Assembly (NCBI RefSeq): GCF_003286085.1
Contig: NW_020825288.1
Span: 17,236,001-17,300,000 of the forward strand
DNA length: 64,000 bases
From: Drosophila persimilis
Taxonomy: Eukaryota; Arthropoda; Insecta; Diptera; Drosophilidae
Direction of reading: 5' to 3'
Each line of letters opens with the position of its first letter. Position 1 is the first letter of the stretch. A model generated the notes under the pieces. It saw only the letters and a list, made by a program, of their open reading frames with translations, did no database searches and was not told the origin of the DNA. Made by a program: the position numbers and the translations under genes. Below, piece by piece: positions 1-13,607 of this stretch.

Positions 1-1261
1 GCGGTGTCGTTAATTTTTCGGATGCATCAAGTGCGTCTTCAAAGCCATTAAACAGCTATCAGCTGACTGTGCACAGCTCTGAGGCAGGTGGCATCTCAAA
101 GTAATCAGCTGGGGACACATCAAGGGAGTCGTGAGGGTCGTGAAGCGTGGCAATTAATCTCTCTGGGGCCCAGGCTACGCATTTGCCAAATCATTCACGG
201 GGTAAATACTCGTACTCACTAAATGAGACGTACGCACCTCGACAGAAACCATTCTGTGGTTCATTTTATTAGAAATGTACATACATGTATTTTTTGAAGT
301 GCCATCGTGAAAATGTCCAAAGTTCAAAGAAAAATATCTAAGCAAAAAAAATACATACTACTTACAGCCATAGAAAAAATGGCCTTGAACACCGAATAGT
401 TGAATTTAAATGTTTGCATTATATTGCACCGTGGAAAAAATATAAAAAAAGTATAAATAAATAAATATTTTCATATTGATATTAAATGGGTATATTTCCT
501 ACAAAATTGATATATTTATTTATTTTAAAGTGTTTGATATTTTGATTAAATTGGATCCGTAAAAAAACGACTTTTTGGGTAAATGTACCTAAATCTAGAG
601 AAATTTATATTAACAATTTGCGTTCCGGCTAACGATGTACAAATCATTTTAAGTCTTTCGAATCCCTGATTTGTAGACTTGAAAAGCCAACCTTTCCTTA
701 ATTGTATATGTATTATATTTAAAGCAATTTAAAACAATTTAGTCGAATTGGGGTCCAGGTACAATCGATCGATAAACGTGAAGAAATTCAACAAGATAAA
801 GGCTTTCTTTTAATTCAATTATGTTGAAACAAATTAATTGAATTACTTTTCCTTGGAGCTCGCCCAGGGCTTGTACAATTTCGGTCACAGTTTGGGGCAG
901 GCCTTGAAGGCCTCCGAGTAAGCTCCTATTAGCCCCTCATGTTGGGAATGTGATTGAAGCCACGAGCTTGTCTATGGTTCTGGTAATTAGTGTCATTTTA
1001 CCAAGTGTCCTGGCAGGACAAGTTCATCCCAAAACCAACCTCAACCTCTAGGTAGTCCATGTACATAAACATTTTTTGAATGATTGCCCGAACGATGGGA
1101 TTACCTGGGATACAGGGATACAGTCCTTGTTGTGCCTTTTGTTTCCCTAACATTTCCAGCAGTCGCTGGGAGGACACTGTTCAGAGAAGGGCACTGTATA
1201 GTAGACTACTTGGCCATGAAAGAGTATTTAATATGTTCTTTGTCCTTGCCCCTATTTGCAG
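1..1261 (+). other. Intron of the pyrokinin-type receptor gene (no coding exon seen)
   Basis: This stretch precedes the first receptor exon visible in the window. It ends in a pyrimidine-rich tract and CAG acceptor at 1259-1261. It is AT-rich and contains no second recognisable exon. The open frame that continues leftwards from the exon to 1084 does not resemble a GPCR and is read-through into the intron. The missing receptor exons (N-terminus to TM5) must lie left of the window. Confidence 0.7.
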
Positions 1262-2324
1262 TAGCTGTAGCCGTCGCCTTCTTCCTCTGCTGGGCTCCCT
1301 TCCACGCACAGCGTCTGATGGCCGTGTACGGCCTGTCGCTGATTAACATTGGGATCAACCGGGATGCCTTTAACGATTACTTCCGCATACTTGATTACAC
1401 ATCCGGAGTGCTCTATTTTCTGTCCACCTGCATTAATCCGCTGCTGTACAACATCATGAGCCACAAGTTTCGGGAGGCTTTCAAGGTAAGTGCCGCGGTC
1501 CGCCGCTCCCTTAATTGGCCCTGAAATGCGACCGGTTTCCCGCCAATCCGCAGATCACGCTGACGCGCCAGTTTGCCCTGGCCAGGAACCATCACAACCA
1601 GCAGAGCCAGCACCACCAACACAACTACAGTGCTCTGCTGAGGCAGAACGGATCGATGCGGCTGCAGCCGGCCAGCTGCAACAACAACGCCCTGGAGCCG
1701 TACGGCTCCTACCGAGTGGTGCAGTTCCGATGCCGGGACGCCAGCCACCAGCTGTCGCTGCAGGACAGCATTCGGACCACCACAACGACAACGACGATTA
1801 ACAGCAGCAGCATGGGCGGAGGCGGCGGCGGCGGCGGCGGCACCAGCACCACCAACGGACCTGGCAGACGCATCCGCAAGCAGGACTTCTACGGCGCCGG
1901 CACAGGCAGTGCTGTGCCCCACCGCATGCTGGCGGCCCAGGTCTCTCAGCTGTCCTCGCTGGGCGACGCCAACTCCCTGCTAGAGACCGAGGTGGTGGAT
2001 GTGGGTCGGCACTACTCCTCCGTGCGGGCAAAGCGCGCTTTAATGGCTACCAAGAGCGGGGCGATGCTCGTGACGCCCTCGCCCTCGGAGCAGCCAGAGA
2101 ACAGCCAGCCGGCCACACGCCTCAAGCTATCGCGGGTCATAAGCCGTCGCGACGAAGCTGTAGCAGCGGCCACGGCTGCCACCGCTCCCTACAGTGGCAA
2201 CCACAGCCACAGCCACAGCCTCCCCGACCCAGAGACCCTCCAGGCCGGAACGCCGCGCGAGTCGCGCAAGTTTCCCTGGCGAAAGCGGAGACAGAAGCGG
2301 GACGACGCGCACTCCTCCCAGTGA
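1262..2324 (+). CDS. Pyrokinin-type neuropeptide receptor (class A GPCR), C-terminal exons, partial
   Basis: Two exons are visible, 1262-1485 and 1554-2324, joined in phase 0 across a 68-bp intron (GTAAG...CAG). The first holds TM6 with the CWxP motif (FFLCWAPFHAQRL), the extracellular loop and TM7 with an NPxxY-type NPLLY, followed by the helix-8-like MSHKFREAFK. The second encodes a long intracellular tail of about 256 residues, rich in Gln/His, with a Thr run, a Gly run and a basic end. Peptide GPCRs of this class signal at the plasma membrane through Gq and calcium. The AQRLMAVYG signature is typical of insect pyrokinin and Capa receptors. In D. melanogaster, PK2-R1 (CG8784) and PK2-R2 (CG8795) have numbers next to Dic1 (CG8790), which is also in this window, so one of these two is most likely; I cannot say which. 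The 5' part lies outside the window. Confidence 0.85.
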
Positions 2325-2381
2325 AGGGCGCAGGCAGAGATAGCCGTGGCTATGCTTAGTTAGGCATTGTTTAGTTAGCAC

Positions 2382-2387
2382 AATAAA
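2382..2387 (+). terminator. Poly(A) signal of the receptor gene
   Basis: An AATAAA hexamer lies 58 bases after the receptor stop codon. Further AATAAA hexamers around 2755-2775 could serve a longer 3' UTR. Confidence 0.5.
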
Positions 2388-4940
2388 CTTTCTGATCTGT
2401 GGACGAGTCGAGCCGCTTGTGAAAAACTTTGTCCGGCTGGAAAAGGGCTCGAATCGTGGGCTTTGGCTTTGGCGATTTGCATGCAAATTTCATTTTGCCA
2501 ATTGGCCATAAAAATAAAATCTACGACGACGATGGAGAAGATGGCGACGCCTGCGGTGGCGATGGCGGCTTCGAGTGGGCCAGACGATTTATGTTGGGCA
2601 TAAGCCCAGTTAATGAGGCATCGAAGTGACGTGACAAACTTTCTTGCCCCCGCCACAGACAGAGCCTCATAGCCCGTCGTCGCCGCATCTACCGCATCCT
2701 AGAGTAGTGCAGTCATAAATTAAGTGTTAAGTGTTAAGTGCTGAGCTACGAGTAAATAAAACGAATAAAAAATAAATAAAGAAAGTGTTGCCAACGTTAC
2801 AGCAAAACCCTCTTCTTTGCACTTCTTTGCACAATGCGTGCCAAAAACATTCAGCTCATCTGCATCTTGAGTTCATCCTCTCGAGACACGAAAGAACAAG
2901 GAAGAACGCTATTGTGGAGCGCTAAGAGCAGCGACTAAGGGATACCCGCTACCAGTTCGACTTGGACTTCAACCAGCATCTTCAAATATTCAATCACTTC
3001 AAGAAACCCCCTTTGACCCTCTACTAAATTTTGTAGGAAACGAGTTGTCAGCCTGCGGAGCGCCCCTTGCATAAATCTACAAGAAAGTGTATACCCCTGA
3101 ACCAAACGCCTGGTGCGTGTAAGTAAGAGCTTCTCACCTTTGCTCGCGCTACTCGAACAGGAATTCCAGGCACTCTGTCCCCGCCTTGCCCCGCCATTGT
3201 TCCTGGGAATTGGCAGGCATTTTGCCAGCGACTTCTAAAGGCATCCTCCCCATGCATCTGCATCTGCCAGCTAAGCCATTTCAGTCTGCACTTGGCCAAG
3301 TGGCCGAGAGAGACCCATTACTCAAGGGGGCTTTCGGGGAAGCTCTGTATTAAAATTGAAATGGATGTGAGTGCAGTACAGTGCCAGGAAAGGGCTTGTA
3401 ATCCGGGCGTATTGGGCTAGAATCAGTAAATAAATCAAGTTCAATCTTAAATAAACGGGAATTATGGCTTCTACTCTTTGGGCATTATTATTAATGATTT
3501 TTCAAAAGCTGTGGATCCAGATTCACGAAAAAATGATTGGGAAATTTGATCATGGACAGGCAAACGACAGATCTGTTAATGTGTGACTTTATGCATACTT
3601 ACCCATCGAATACAAATTAGCTTCTTTGAATAGATTTTCATACGCCCTGTTGCCGGGGAAGGAGCCTGGTGATGTGCTGCCAATAAAATACAATGGACCG
3701 CCATCCTCGTCCATCATTGTGGAGTGCAGGGCTTTTGAAAGGAGCAAAAGTAACTTCCCAAAATGGACAAGAGCGGGTCTTTCATCAATAAATTTTGTGG
3801 CCTGCCGCCTAGTCAATCATAATCTGACACAATAAAGATATTAATCAGAGCCATAAATTTACTCACGGTCTAGACAAGCAGTTTAACGGCCAACAGCTCC
3901 TCGCACAAAGCTCCCTGTCAGAGACGAAGACGAAGAGTTCTCTGATTCGCATTTTTTTCACCCTTCAAACAGGGCTTTAATAAGCTGCTGGAGCCGGAGA
4001 CCTCAACAGTCCGCATATTGTCCCGGTCATTACGCACAGACATTTCAGATTACTCTTCCAGTTTATGAGCGACAAACTTTCACTTTCCAAAGCAGCAGAT
4101 TCATTTGTTGTTCTGTCAGAGGGAACAGCAAATAACCGTGACTCAGAGTGGCAGGCAGACTGTCTATAAGCCGGTCATGTCCATGTCCAGATTTTAAAGC
4201 CAAGCACCCTCACATGCATGCCGCATGCCGCATGCCGCCCGGTCATTCTGCACGGGTCCTTGTCTGCCCCTAACGAGCCAGCAAAGAGCTGGACAAAGTT
4301 CCCCCAGCTCCCATGGTGCCCATCAGCGTGTAAGCACAAGGGCCCTCCAGAGTCCCCTCTTACCTCTTACCTCCAACCCATTGTTATCAATGCCAAACGG
4401 ATCAACTTATGCCGTAGGCGAGCAAATTAGAATCTGGCCAAAACGTCTCAACTAGCCTTCAATTAAAAATGCACACTGCGGTCGAACAAGAAATCAACAG
4501 ATTTCTCCGGCCCGATGCGGTTGGTCGAGTCCTCAAGTAAAGCTGTGCAAACAGGACTACAGGCTGTACATATATGTACGTGCATCTATATATAGCGCAA
4601 GGACCTAGTCCTGGCCCTTGGAAAAATATTTTGCTGAACCCAATTGATTCTTTTGTTGTCATTGTTGTTGTCACGAGGTCAACTCTTGCTGTGGCTCTTG
4701 CTCTCCTTCTGGCGATGCCGAATAAATATTATTTTTGATTTGTGGGAGTTCTGGTTTCGGCTTAGCCAGATTTTGGTGGGATAAGTGTGGCTCTCCAGGA
4801 ATTTCGGAAACACGCATTGACATTTTCGAATCAGGCGATTTAATTAAATATTAATTGCATGCCAAAAGGGAAAATGCGGTATCCTTGATGTGGAAAGTGC
4901 GCAATAAAAATGGTAAACATTGAAAGGCTCACAGCCTCTG

Positions 4941-4982
4941 GCCCTAGCCCTGGTCCTGGCCCTGGTCCTGGCCCTGGTCCTG
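4941..4982. repeat. Tandem repeat, 12-bp unit (CCTGGTCCTGGC)
   Basis: About three and a half copies of a 12-bp Pro/Gly-like unit lie in intergenic DNA. No reading frame across it looks coding. Confidence 0.8.
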
Positions 4983-7900
4983 GCCACAGAACAATACTGC
5001 AAATTAAAATGAAAAGCGGAATGTTGAAATCCGAGCAGCAGCCAACAGCTGGCACTGGCAGCCAGCATTTGACAACAAATTAGACGGGTGTCCTGCCCTC
5101 CGACCCCACCCGGTCACAGTTCAACAAACGAAAAGTGCTTGCTTTATGGCCTCGATGTGGATGTACTCGACGCACTTGAGGAAAGGGCTTCCAGAACCGG
5201 CGGCACCCGCCTGCGGCTGCGGCTGCCGGTGCGGGTGCGGGTGACGGTGGGCGGGGAAACAAAACAAAAGTCGAAATCCCCGAAAAGCAGACAACTCGAG
5301 ATTAGCTGCAGCTCAGTCGGAGTCCAGGCCACAAGTCGAGGGCCAAAAATAGCTCGCAATACTGGGCTCAATTGCAGCCAGCGAAACAATAAAGTGTCTT
5401 AGCCCGGACCTTGGACACGGAGCATTGAGCATTGGGCATTGAGCAGAGACCCAGACTCAGTCCCAGACTCAGTCCCAGACTTGAGGTCTGTCTATGTTTT
5501 TGTTTGCCCTTACCAGTCGGTTCCTCGGCCCCAGCAATTGCCCTTAAAGCGCACCAATTTAAGGATTCGACAGAAATGTTCCTAGAACGAGAGCTTAATC
5601 GCGTTGCCCTTGGATGTGTGTGCTTTTTGCCCTGCGGAACGTGTCCGGGCTAATTTGTTTGGGATTTAGCGCCATCATCGTCCGTGCGGCTTATTCTGGT
5701 AGAGTTTCAGTTGACGTCAGTGGAGCCGAAACTAGTATTGAGTCGACTTGCACAATTGAAATTAAGCCAATTTGCATAGATTTCATTAATTGAGGCGCCA
5801 CTCGTGCAAGAGAACGGCAGCCTATCAGCGCCAGTTGGGAATCCTGCTCAACTCGGAGACAAAAGTAAAGTTTATTAATTAGCATTCGCCTGGGAACCAG
5901 CCAAAGTGTCCTTTTCGTCGGACGGCAGCTGAAGAGGCAGCCCAGCCACTTCCATCTGGCAAGTCAACAAGATGCTTTAGTTGAAAATGTTCTTGTGGGC
6001 GTATTGGATATTTAATTCCAACGCTTTTCACTCTGGTACTTTTTGTAGTTATCCGATTGCACTTCCGATTGAAATTCGGTTTTATTTTAATTGAATTAAC
6101 TGCATTTTAATTGCCACTATAAATGGAATAACGTACCTCAAAAGGTACAAATCGCATTTCACTAATTTAAAAGTGAGCAATGGATTTTATTGAATTAATT
6201 ATTCCAATTATTTCTGTTGGCCAAAAATCAGCCTGTCAGCTGCGTTTAAAAAGTTTCAGACCTTAGGGGAATGCGCCACCAAAATATTGTCCAGTTTCTA
6301 ATTAGTGAATAGTTGAGGTTGTTGGGGCATGCCACTATAATTGTCATGCATCATGGATTTCCATGCCACCAGGCAAAGGAAAAAAAACTTTTAATTGATT
6401 TATTGCAAAAGTGTTGTAAAAACAAGTCGATCACTAGATTGCACTAAAAAGTTCTGCATGAGATTATTATAATCGTTTAAATTCAAATGGAATTGTAGCT
6501 CGTCCTCCGGCTGCTTTTCAGTCAAGTGTATCCTTTTCGCCATTAAAAGAAAGAAATTATTTCCACAGACTCAGAGAATAAGTAGACAAACATCAGATCG
6601 ATTAATGGGAAAACTTAGAAATGAACTATAACCAGTGCCCTTTCATTCAAGGGCGTTGCCTCTGAAATAAGAATGGGAATAGGGGAAAATAAAGCGAATG
6701 AGTTATTTCTTTGATATCCCATCTTATTTTTCGCATTGCTCATTTAATTGAAAAATCCTAAGAACCTCCAAAAGTAATAAAAATGTACTTGTTGTGGTTT
6801 TCAGAAATTGCAGATAAAGTTCCACCAATAGAAACAAAAGGCTGAATACTTCACACATGCGTATGTAGATTTTCTTATTCTTGTCTTGTTCTTTTCCCCA
6901 TTTAACAACTATTTTCCATTGTCAACAACAGCGACATTTGGTCGACGCTTTTGAAGGAGTGCACATGCAATAAAACTCGAGTAAAAGGAAACTCCACTCT
7001 TAAATGTTCTTTGTTACTTTTGTAAGAAAAGCACCATCCAATACTGTGCGATCTGATATGCTGTAAAAAACTGACATTTAACGAAAATAAACTGTAAGTT
7101 CAATCAAATTTATTGCATCTAAAACCGTAGTTCGTTTGCAATATATTTATTTATTTGAAAACGCCATAGAAGACCTTTTCTTGCGTTTTTTTTGCAATCC
7201 AACAGGACATAATTGATTTTATTTATTTTGTCAATTAGTTTAATAATGATCATAAGAACCACAATGTTTCTAGGTCTTCATATGGCGAATCTTTTCATTT
7301 GTTACAGTCGCCGCAAAACGTTTTGCCTTTCGACATTCCACAAAATGTTTGCATCTTGTATTTAATGATGTTTACGGACTTAATGGAGTATTTGCAATTT
7401 AGTGCGTATACTTTAAAAATATTCACAATGAAACCTAAATATATCTCAATGCAAATACACAAAATCGTATACATACTTCAGATTACAGTATGGAGACCAC
7501 ACTCTAATAGGTCATCAATGTTTCTTGATAAACTCATAGGTAATGAACAAAGCAGGATTCTCAGAAGCAGAGCAGAGAACCGACAGAACACCAACAGCAT
7601 TCCATGGAACTCGACTTTTTGCGCCAAACCGCATTCAGCCAGCATCGTGGCCCCAGGCTTCTCCCACCACCTCTGACAGATTGACAGTTAAAAAGTGTCA
7701 GTGGCAGTGGTATATTAAAATAAACCTGAATTGGCATTTAGTTTGCCTGAGAATGAAAATAATAGAACTATGTTTTCCCCCCTTCCTTGTTTTCTTAAAG
7801 CTTGGATAGTCGCAACGTCGAAGTTTTTCCCAGTATAATGTGGGTATCAGTGAACTACAATAAATACATTTTTTCTATTTAATTTTGAAGGCATGTACTA

Positions 7901-10900
7901 TCCCTATTCTAAGCCTGGACAATATGGGGTTGTGATGGACGTGAAATATCATTTTGGATATCCAAGTTTTACAATTTTTTCTTCTACCATGCTTTTTGGA
8001 AACATTTGGAAGCATACGATTATGCAGGATTTACCATCAGGACCATCAGAATAATAAATAAATATAAGAAATTATTAAATATAAAGTGAATTGCTCTGAC
8101 GATGGCACTTATTCCAACATCCATTATGTGTGCTTGAGTGGTACATTTTTGTGTTATTTTTTTTTCATTTTAATGAATCTTGCTATTGGCCACGTCCACA
8201 CTCGATGGAAGAACCCCATCCACATGTGGGAGCAGCAAAGAGCTTCCTCTACGTCGATGCTCAACTGGAGATGATTTCGAGTCACGTTCTCATGAATCCC
8301 AGTATGAATATATTACATTCCTCTTTTGGTGCATGACCATACAGAACCATTATCTAGGAATGCTTTCATTTCCAGTTCGAAGTGAATTCTTACAATGAGC
8401 AAATTGCAGTCGAAATGAATTCAATTAAAATTCAGTATAAACTAAAACATATCGTTGTACGGATTAAATGGCAAACAATTGCTGGTGAAACAAAAGAATT
8501 TCAACTATTTCGGAAGGAGTTGAAAGCCTCGTTAGGAAGGACCTGACCTGTGTGTCTGCATTTAGCGGGACATGTTGCCAACATCCGTTCCACAACAAAT
8601 CACACAAAGGAGCCTAGCCGAGCCGAGCCGAGGCGAGCCGCACACGCGACCGGTGCGCAGCTGGTGGCACCGTGGGGCCTTCATGTGGGGCCTGGCATGG
8701 GTCATAGGAGCCGTTGCCAGCGTCTGGCACGTAGCTTTCGGTCTGCTGGAGCAACACGCGTCCACATGGCAGAGGCAATCGTTACACTGGCATTCGTCTC
8801 CAGCTGCTTGGCTGAGGCGATGTCTGACGCTTTAAGCGGCATTAAATCGTTGATTTCTTCCAGCCTGGCATGTGGTCCACATTTCCATTGCGGATCCCGC
8901 CTAGACTTGGCCTAATTGAAATGGCTTACTGGCGTATTGAGGACATTTTCTTACGTTCAGATTAGACAAACGCCCCTAAAGACTGTGAATGAGAGGACAG
9001 CTCCAGACAATAAGTACACGCTCATTTGTTATGCTGATGAGAAAATCAGCAGACAAGTGCACTGCAACACAAACACAAACACCAAAGGTACAGGGCAACA
9101 AAGGAGCCCGACCTGGCGTACAAATGATCTGCAAATCTAGTCAAATTTATCACGAATCACGCATTCCTTGGTCACGAAATCTGGCAGACTGACAGACAGG
9201 GGCCATAATATTTAGAGTGATTTTCACTGCTGACACAGCAGCCAGATATGCAAACTAGCCACAAGCCAAGAAGCTGGGGAGCCCATACATCAAGTGACCT
9301 TTCGTCAAGACACGCCTTGACCGCGTCCGAGTCGGATGGACTCCGTCGCGCCGGTCCTCGTCCAGGCCACAAATCAAGTGCAGGCTACAAAAAGCCAACA
9401 GACGAACAAACATCGGTCTGGACACATAAATAGCACGCCCACATTTAAAACACTCAATGCATAAATCAATGCTAAATAAACAATGGGGCGGGTCACGGAC
9501 TGGAATAGTGGAGCAGGAGTGGGGGAGAGGGCAAAAACGTGTGCGCCCCGAGGCATGCTACACTTTTCCTGTTTGTGTTTCTGCCTCACTCATCATTATG
9601 TAACATTTTGCAGGACAGTCGGGGCAATAATGAGAATTTTTAAAGACAAAAGGCGCAAATACATTGTGACCTCGCACAAACAAGGCAACGAACTGAATTA
9701 AATGGGAATGAAAACAGCAATAAGTCAACAGTAAATCAATTGGAGCACATTTTAACGCGATTTCCGACTGATTTATGCGCAAAGAAGCGAGTCGAGTCCG
9801 AGCACCATCACCATCCACAGCACAATTACTGCCATCCGATAACTGAAGAATTTCACTGGCATCTATATATGTATACGGCACTTCACCGCCTTGTCTGTCT
9901 ATTTTGGTTCAGACAGTACAGCCAGCAGCCTTGCAGCATATGAAAGCCAAATCGGATAAGATAGGATTACAGCTTAATATAATCTCCACGGCATAACCGC
10001 CCATTAAACGGCATTAGCAGAGGACGGTTTCCCAGGACCTTCAACAGAATTGCATAAATGCAAGCGAAACGATCACAATTGTATCCAAATGATTACACCT
10101 TTTATTTATCCACTGGGCTATATTATCTCTGGAATTATCCCAAAAACTCGCATATGATATATATGATATATGATCTAAGATAGCTTTATGTAATAATTAC
10201 ATATGCAGACTGTAAACTGAAATTGTTATTCTTTTTTAAGAACTAATTAAAACCTATTTCAGAGTAATGTTAAGGAGCCGTCCTCGAGCTGAGACATCCT
10301 TTACAGATTATTAGCAAATCTGCAATGAACATAAAATGGGTTTCTTCTGCAGCTGGCACGGTGCAAGCCACCAAGTTAATTGCAAGTTTCAGAGCGTCCC
10401 GAGAGGAAACGACCACAAAACCACCTCTTCCGTCTTTAAAATACAACTTGGCGCCATTCAGCAGCCATGGAGCTAGCATGTGGCATGGTGGCAAGTTCCT
10501 CTGTTCACCACCACTTTAGCAGACGCACAGCGGTGCAGGAAAGCGGCGAGATTTAATTGTTTCTTGGTCTGAGCTGCTGTTCGTATATCGTTTGTCGTCT
10601 GTCCTCTGTCGTCTGGCCCGGAGTGATACCAAAGACACAACCCGGGCAAACAATGCATCATTTGTGCCGTGCACAATGCATGTAAATTAAGCGGCTAAGT
10701 AAGCGTAACGAGACGCGAGAAGCCCCACGTGCTCCTGCCACAGACAGCGCACCGGCGCGACCTGACGCCAGGACAATGCGAATGGGGTCGCAGACGTGCG
10801 CTGAACGTGTCGCTAGTTCCTTCCTCTCCCATTCCAGGCCCCAAATTAATCAGCCTGAGGATGAGGCCATGTGTATTCTCGAAATTGTATCCCTTCAGGG

Positions 10901-13564
10901 CCCTAATTAGCAGACAACTAGATGCAATTACTCAAGTGAGAATACAACAATTATACATAGTATGATTAATAAGAAAATTAAATTACATTTACAATAATAT
11001 CTTCTATCTGCAGTTAGCCGTAAGCCGTCTATAGCTATAATTTATAACTATAAATTGTTGGTATTTATCTTGAATAAGTTTGTCCGCAAATATTGATATC
11101 TCATCAGCAAGAGCGCTTCACAAGTCCAATCTTGTTGCGGTAGGTCAGATTTTTGCAATATTTCAGCAGGCACAGCCACAGCCCGGCCTGAAAAGTTTGG
11201 GCATAACGTTAATGGCCAAAATCTATGCCAACGCTAGTTGTCTTATCGCCATCCAAGCAACTCCTATGGCTCCGGCTTTGGCAGCCACTCAATTTGCATA
11301 ATTTTGTGTTAATTGAAAAAGTTTTGCCGTCCAGCGAATTTATTGCCCAGAAGAACAGAACTCCCATCTGCTGGAGGGGAGCTGCAAACTGCTTAAAATA
11401 AGAACTGAGAGTGATGTGATTAATAATATAATTGAAACACTGGGGTGGGGAGAGCCTACGCCGGCTATTTAGGCTAAGCATGGCCAAAGGCAGCCAAGGA
11501 GACACGCGCCCGCATCGAGGACTCGCCATCAAAGTTATGGCTCTGACTTTGGCAACAGTTCGAGCAGAAGTGTCTCTGTGCGTGAGTCTGTGGCTGGGGC
11601 TGTGGCTGTGCATGTTCCTAGGCCGCAGAGTGGGTGGCCACGTGTTGGGGGCCATGTCATACTGTGGTTTTGTATTTCATGGCAACAACAGTAGCTACAA
11701 CAGTTGTAGCAGCAGCAGCAGGACTGAAACAGCAACAAATTGCTTACACTTACACTTTTTGGGCCGCACATTTTATTTAATTTGATGATTTCATTAAACA
11801 AATTGCCCAGCGACCGGGTGCTCTTTCCTCCTCTTCTTTCAGTCTACTTGTTAATTTTAACTCTGGCGTCTTATACGAGTATGTGTGGCCCTCGATGTTT
11901 ATGCTTGTAGGAGCTCGGGCCTCCGAATGGCGGCTGTCCCGGAGCAGGACAGCTCCGACAAAGAAATAATTAAAATTAGTCAAAGCTAATGGAGGAGCCA
12001 CATCGGGAGCAACTACTCGTACAACTGATTGCAGCTAATGTCGAGTGACCTTCATCTTCATCAGGCCCGCGCCTGTCCACGCATACCCACATAGCACCGG
12101 GGTGGGCGGGGCTCTGCCCGAACAACACCATCCACTAATTCTGCCCGCTGTGTCTTTTGCCATTTTGGCTTTTCAAGTAATCTGCTTTAATGCCTTCCAT
12201 TATCATTCGCTGTGGTTTGGTCCCTTTTGCTTCCTTCTATCTGTGTGTGGGTGAATGGGTGGGGCTGAGTGTGTTCGCGTGTGTGTGTGAAAACCCTCTT
12301 GTTTGCTTTTGCCTTGCTGTTCTGTTTCCGTTTTGCCGACACATGAAAATTACAACACGCGACTCTCCATTTCAGACAGTTCACACATTCTTCGGCCACC
12401 TGTGTGAGTGTCGTTTACACACGAGAGTGTGTGTACCTACACTGAGGAAATCCGTAATGTTGCAAGAATGATACGTTCCGGCCTTTTCTCCCAGCAAGCT
12501 GTTCGTGGCACCACACCGTTCATCATTGAACCGGCAACAGCAGAAGGGTGCCGTCAACACTTTTCACATTACTTTTCTCTCAATGTGCGTGAAAATACTC
12601 GAGGGCGTAACACTCTGCGGGGGCCTTGCCAAAGCTAGCAAATGTTGATATTCGCCCACTGTCGGCCGCCCCTCTTTATCTTGCCCCATTGTGCAAGGGC
12701 TGAGGGTGTGCAAATTTACTGCAACGCCAAAGTTTTCAGCAAAATTACGGCCATAAAGTAGGTGTCGGGGCGTCAGCACAAAGCACACGCAAGAAGGAAC
12801 CGCAGGAGCAAAACACAATTAAAGGTACAAGCATTTTGTGGAGCATAATTCTGGCAGCATTCTGCCCGACCAATGCTTATCAAATGCAGAGCTCACTGCT
12901 CGAGTCCTTGGCCATAAACATTAAATTTTTTATTATATAAGTGGCTGTTTTACTAGGACGTCGACTCTTGACTGTTCGCGCACTGCTTTAGTATGCCAGG
13001 CAGGATGCGACAGCGGACACGGGCTGCCCGATAAGCCCAGCATTTGTCAAATAAAGATCAGATCGAGTGGCTACGTGACGGTAAGTATTTTGCTCAACTT
13101 TGGATACTGGGCATTTCTTTGAGGTTCCCTTTCAGGTTCAATATCAGTTACTACTATATACATATGGAAATTTCGTAGTCGAAGTGCAGTAAAAATATGA
13201 AAAGATGACAAGAGACTAGATTTTGCATTGATATTCTTCAAAAGCCATGCCTTTGTGTCGCCTCTGCGCATCGGTCTGTTTGTATGTTTCATGTCAGCCA
13301 ATCTGTGCTAAAATGTAAATTCCAATTCCAAAGTGCCTCTCAAAATGCCCCCTTTGTTACAGTTGAATGGCGCTCTTTCGTTGGTCGTCCGTTGCATCAG
13401 TGGCGCGGGCCACGTGTTGCTGCCTCCGATTCTGATATGCCAGTTGTCCTGGGCCCTGTACAAGGATGGTCAGACGAGCCCTGGTCAGAGCCAAGGCCAC
13501 GCCGAGGGCATCTTTATGACAGCCGGGCAAGCCATAAAAAGTGTTTCTGCAAATAAAGCAAACG

Positions 13565-13607
13565 ACCCGACCGGACCGGACCGGACTGGACCGGACTGGA
13601 CCGACAA
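13565..13607. repeat. Short GGACCGGACT-type tandem repeat
   Basis: This is a run of ACCGG-based units (gaccggaccgg..., period 5 and then 10). It is simple-sequence DNA with no evidence of function. Confidence 0.7.

Noticed and set aside
1084..1261. Open frame running leftwards from the receptor TM6 exon
   Set aside because: It does not resemble TM5 or loop 3 of a GPCR, and a CAG acceptor at 1259-1261 marks the true exon start.
1413..1922. 169-codon minus-strand frame over the receptor tail
   Set aside because: It is Ala/Val-rich only because it reads the complement of the Gln/Gly/Thr-rich coding repeats; a shadow.
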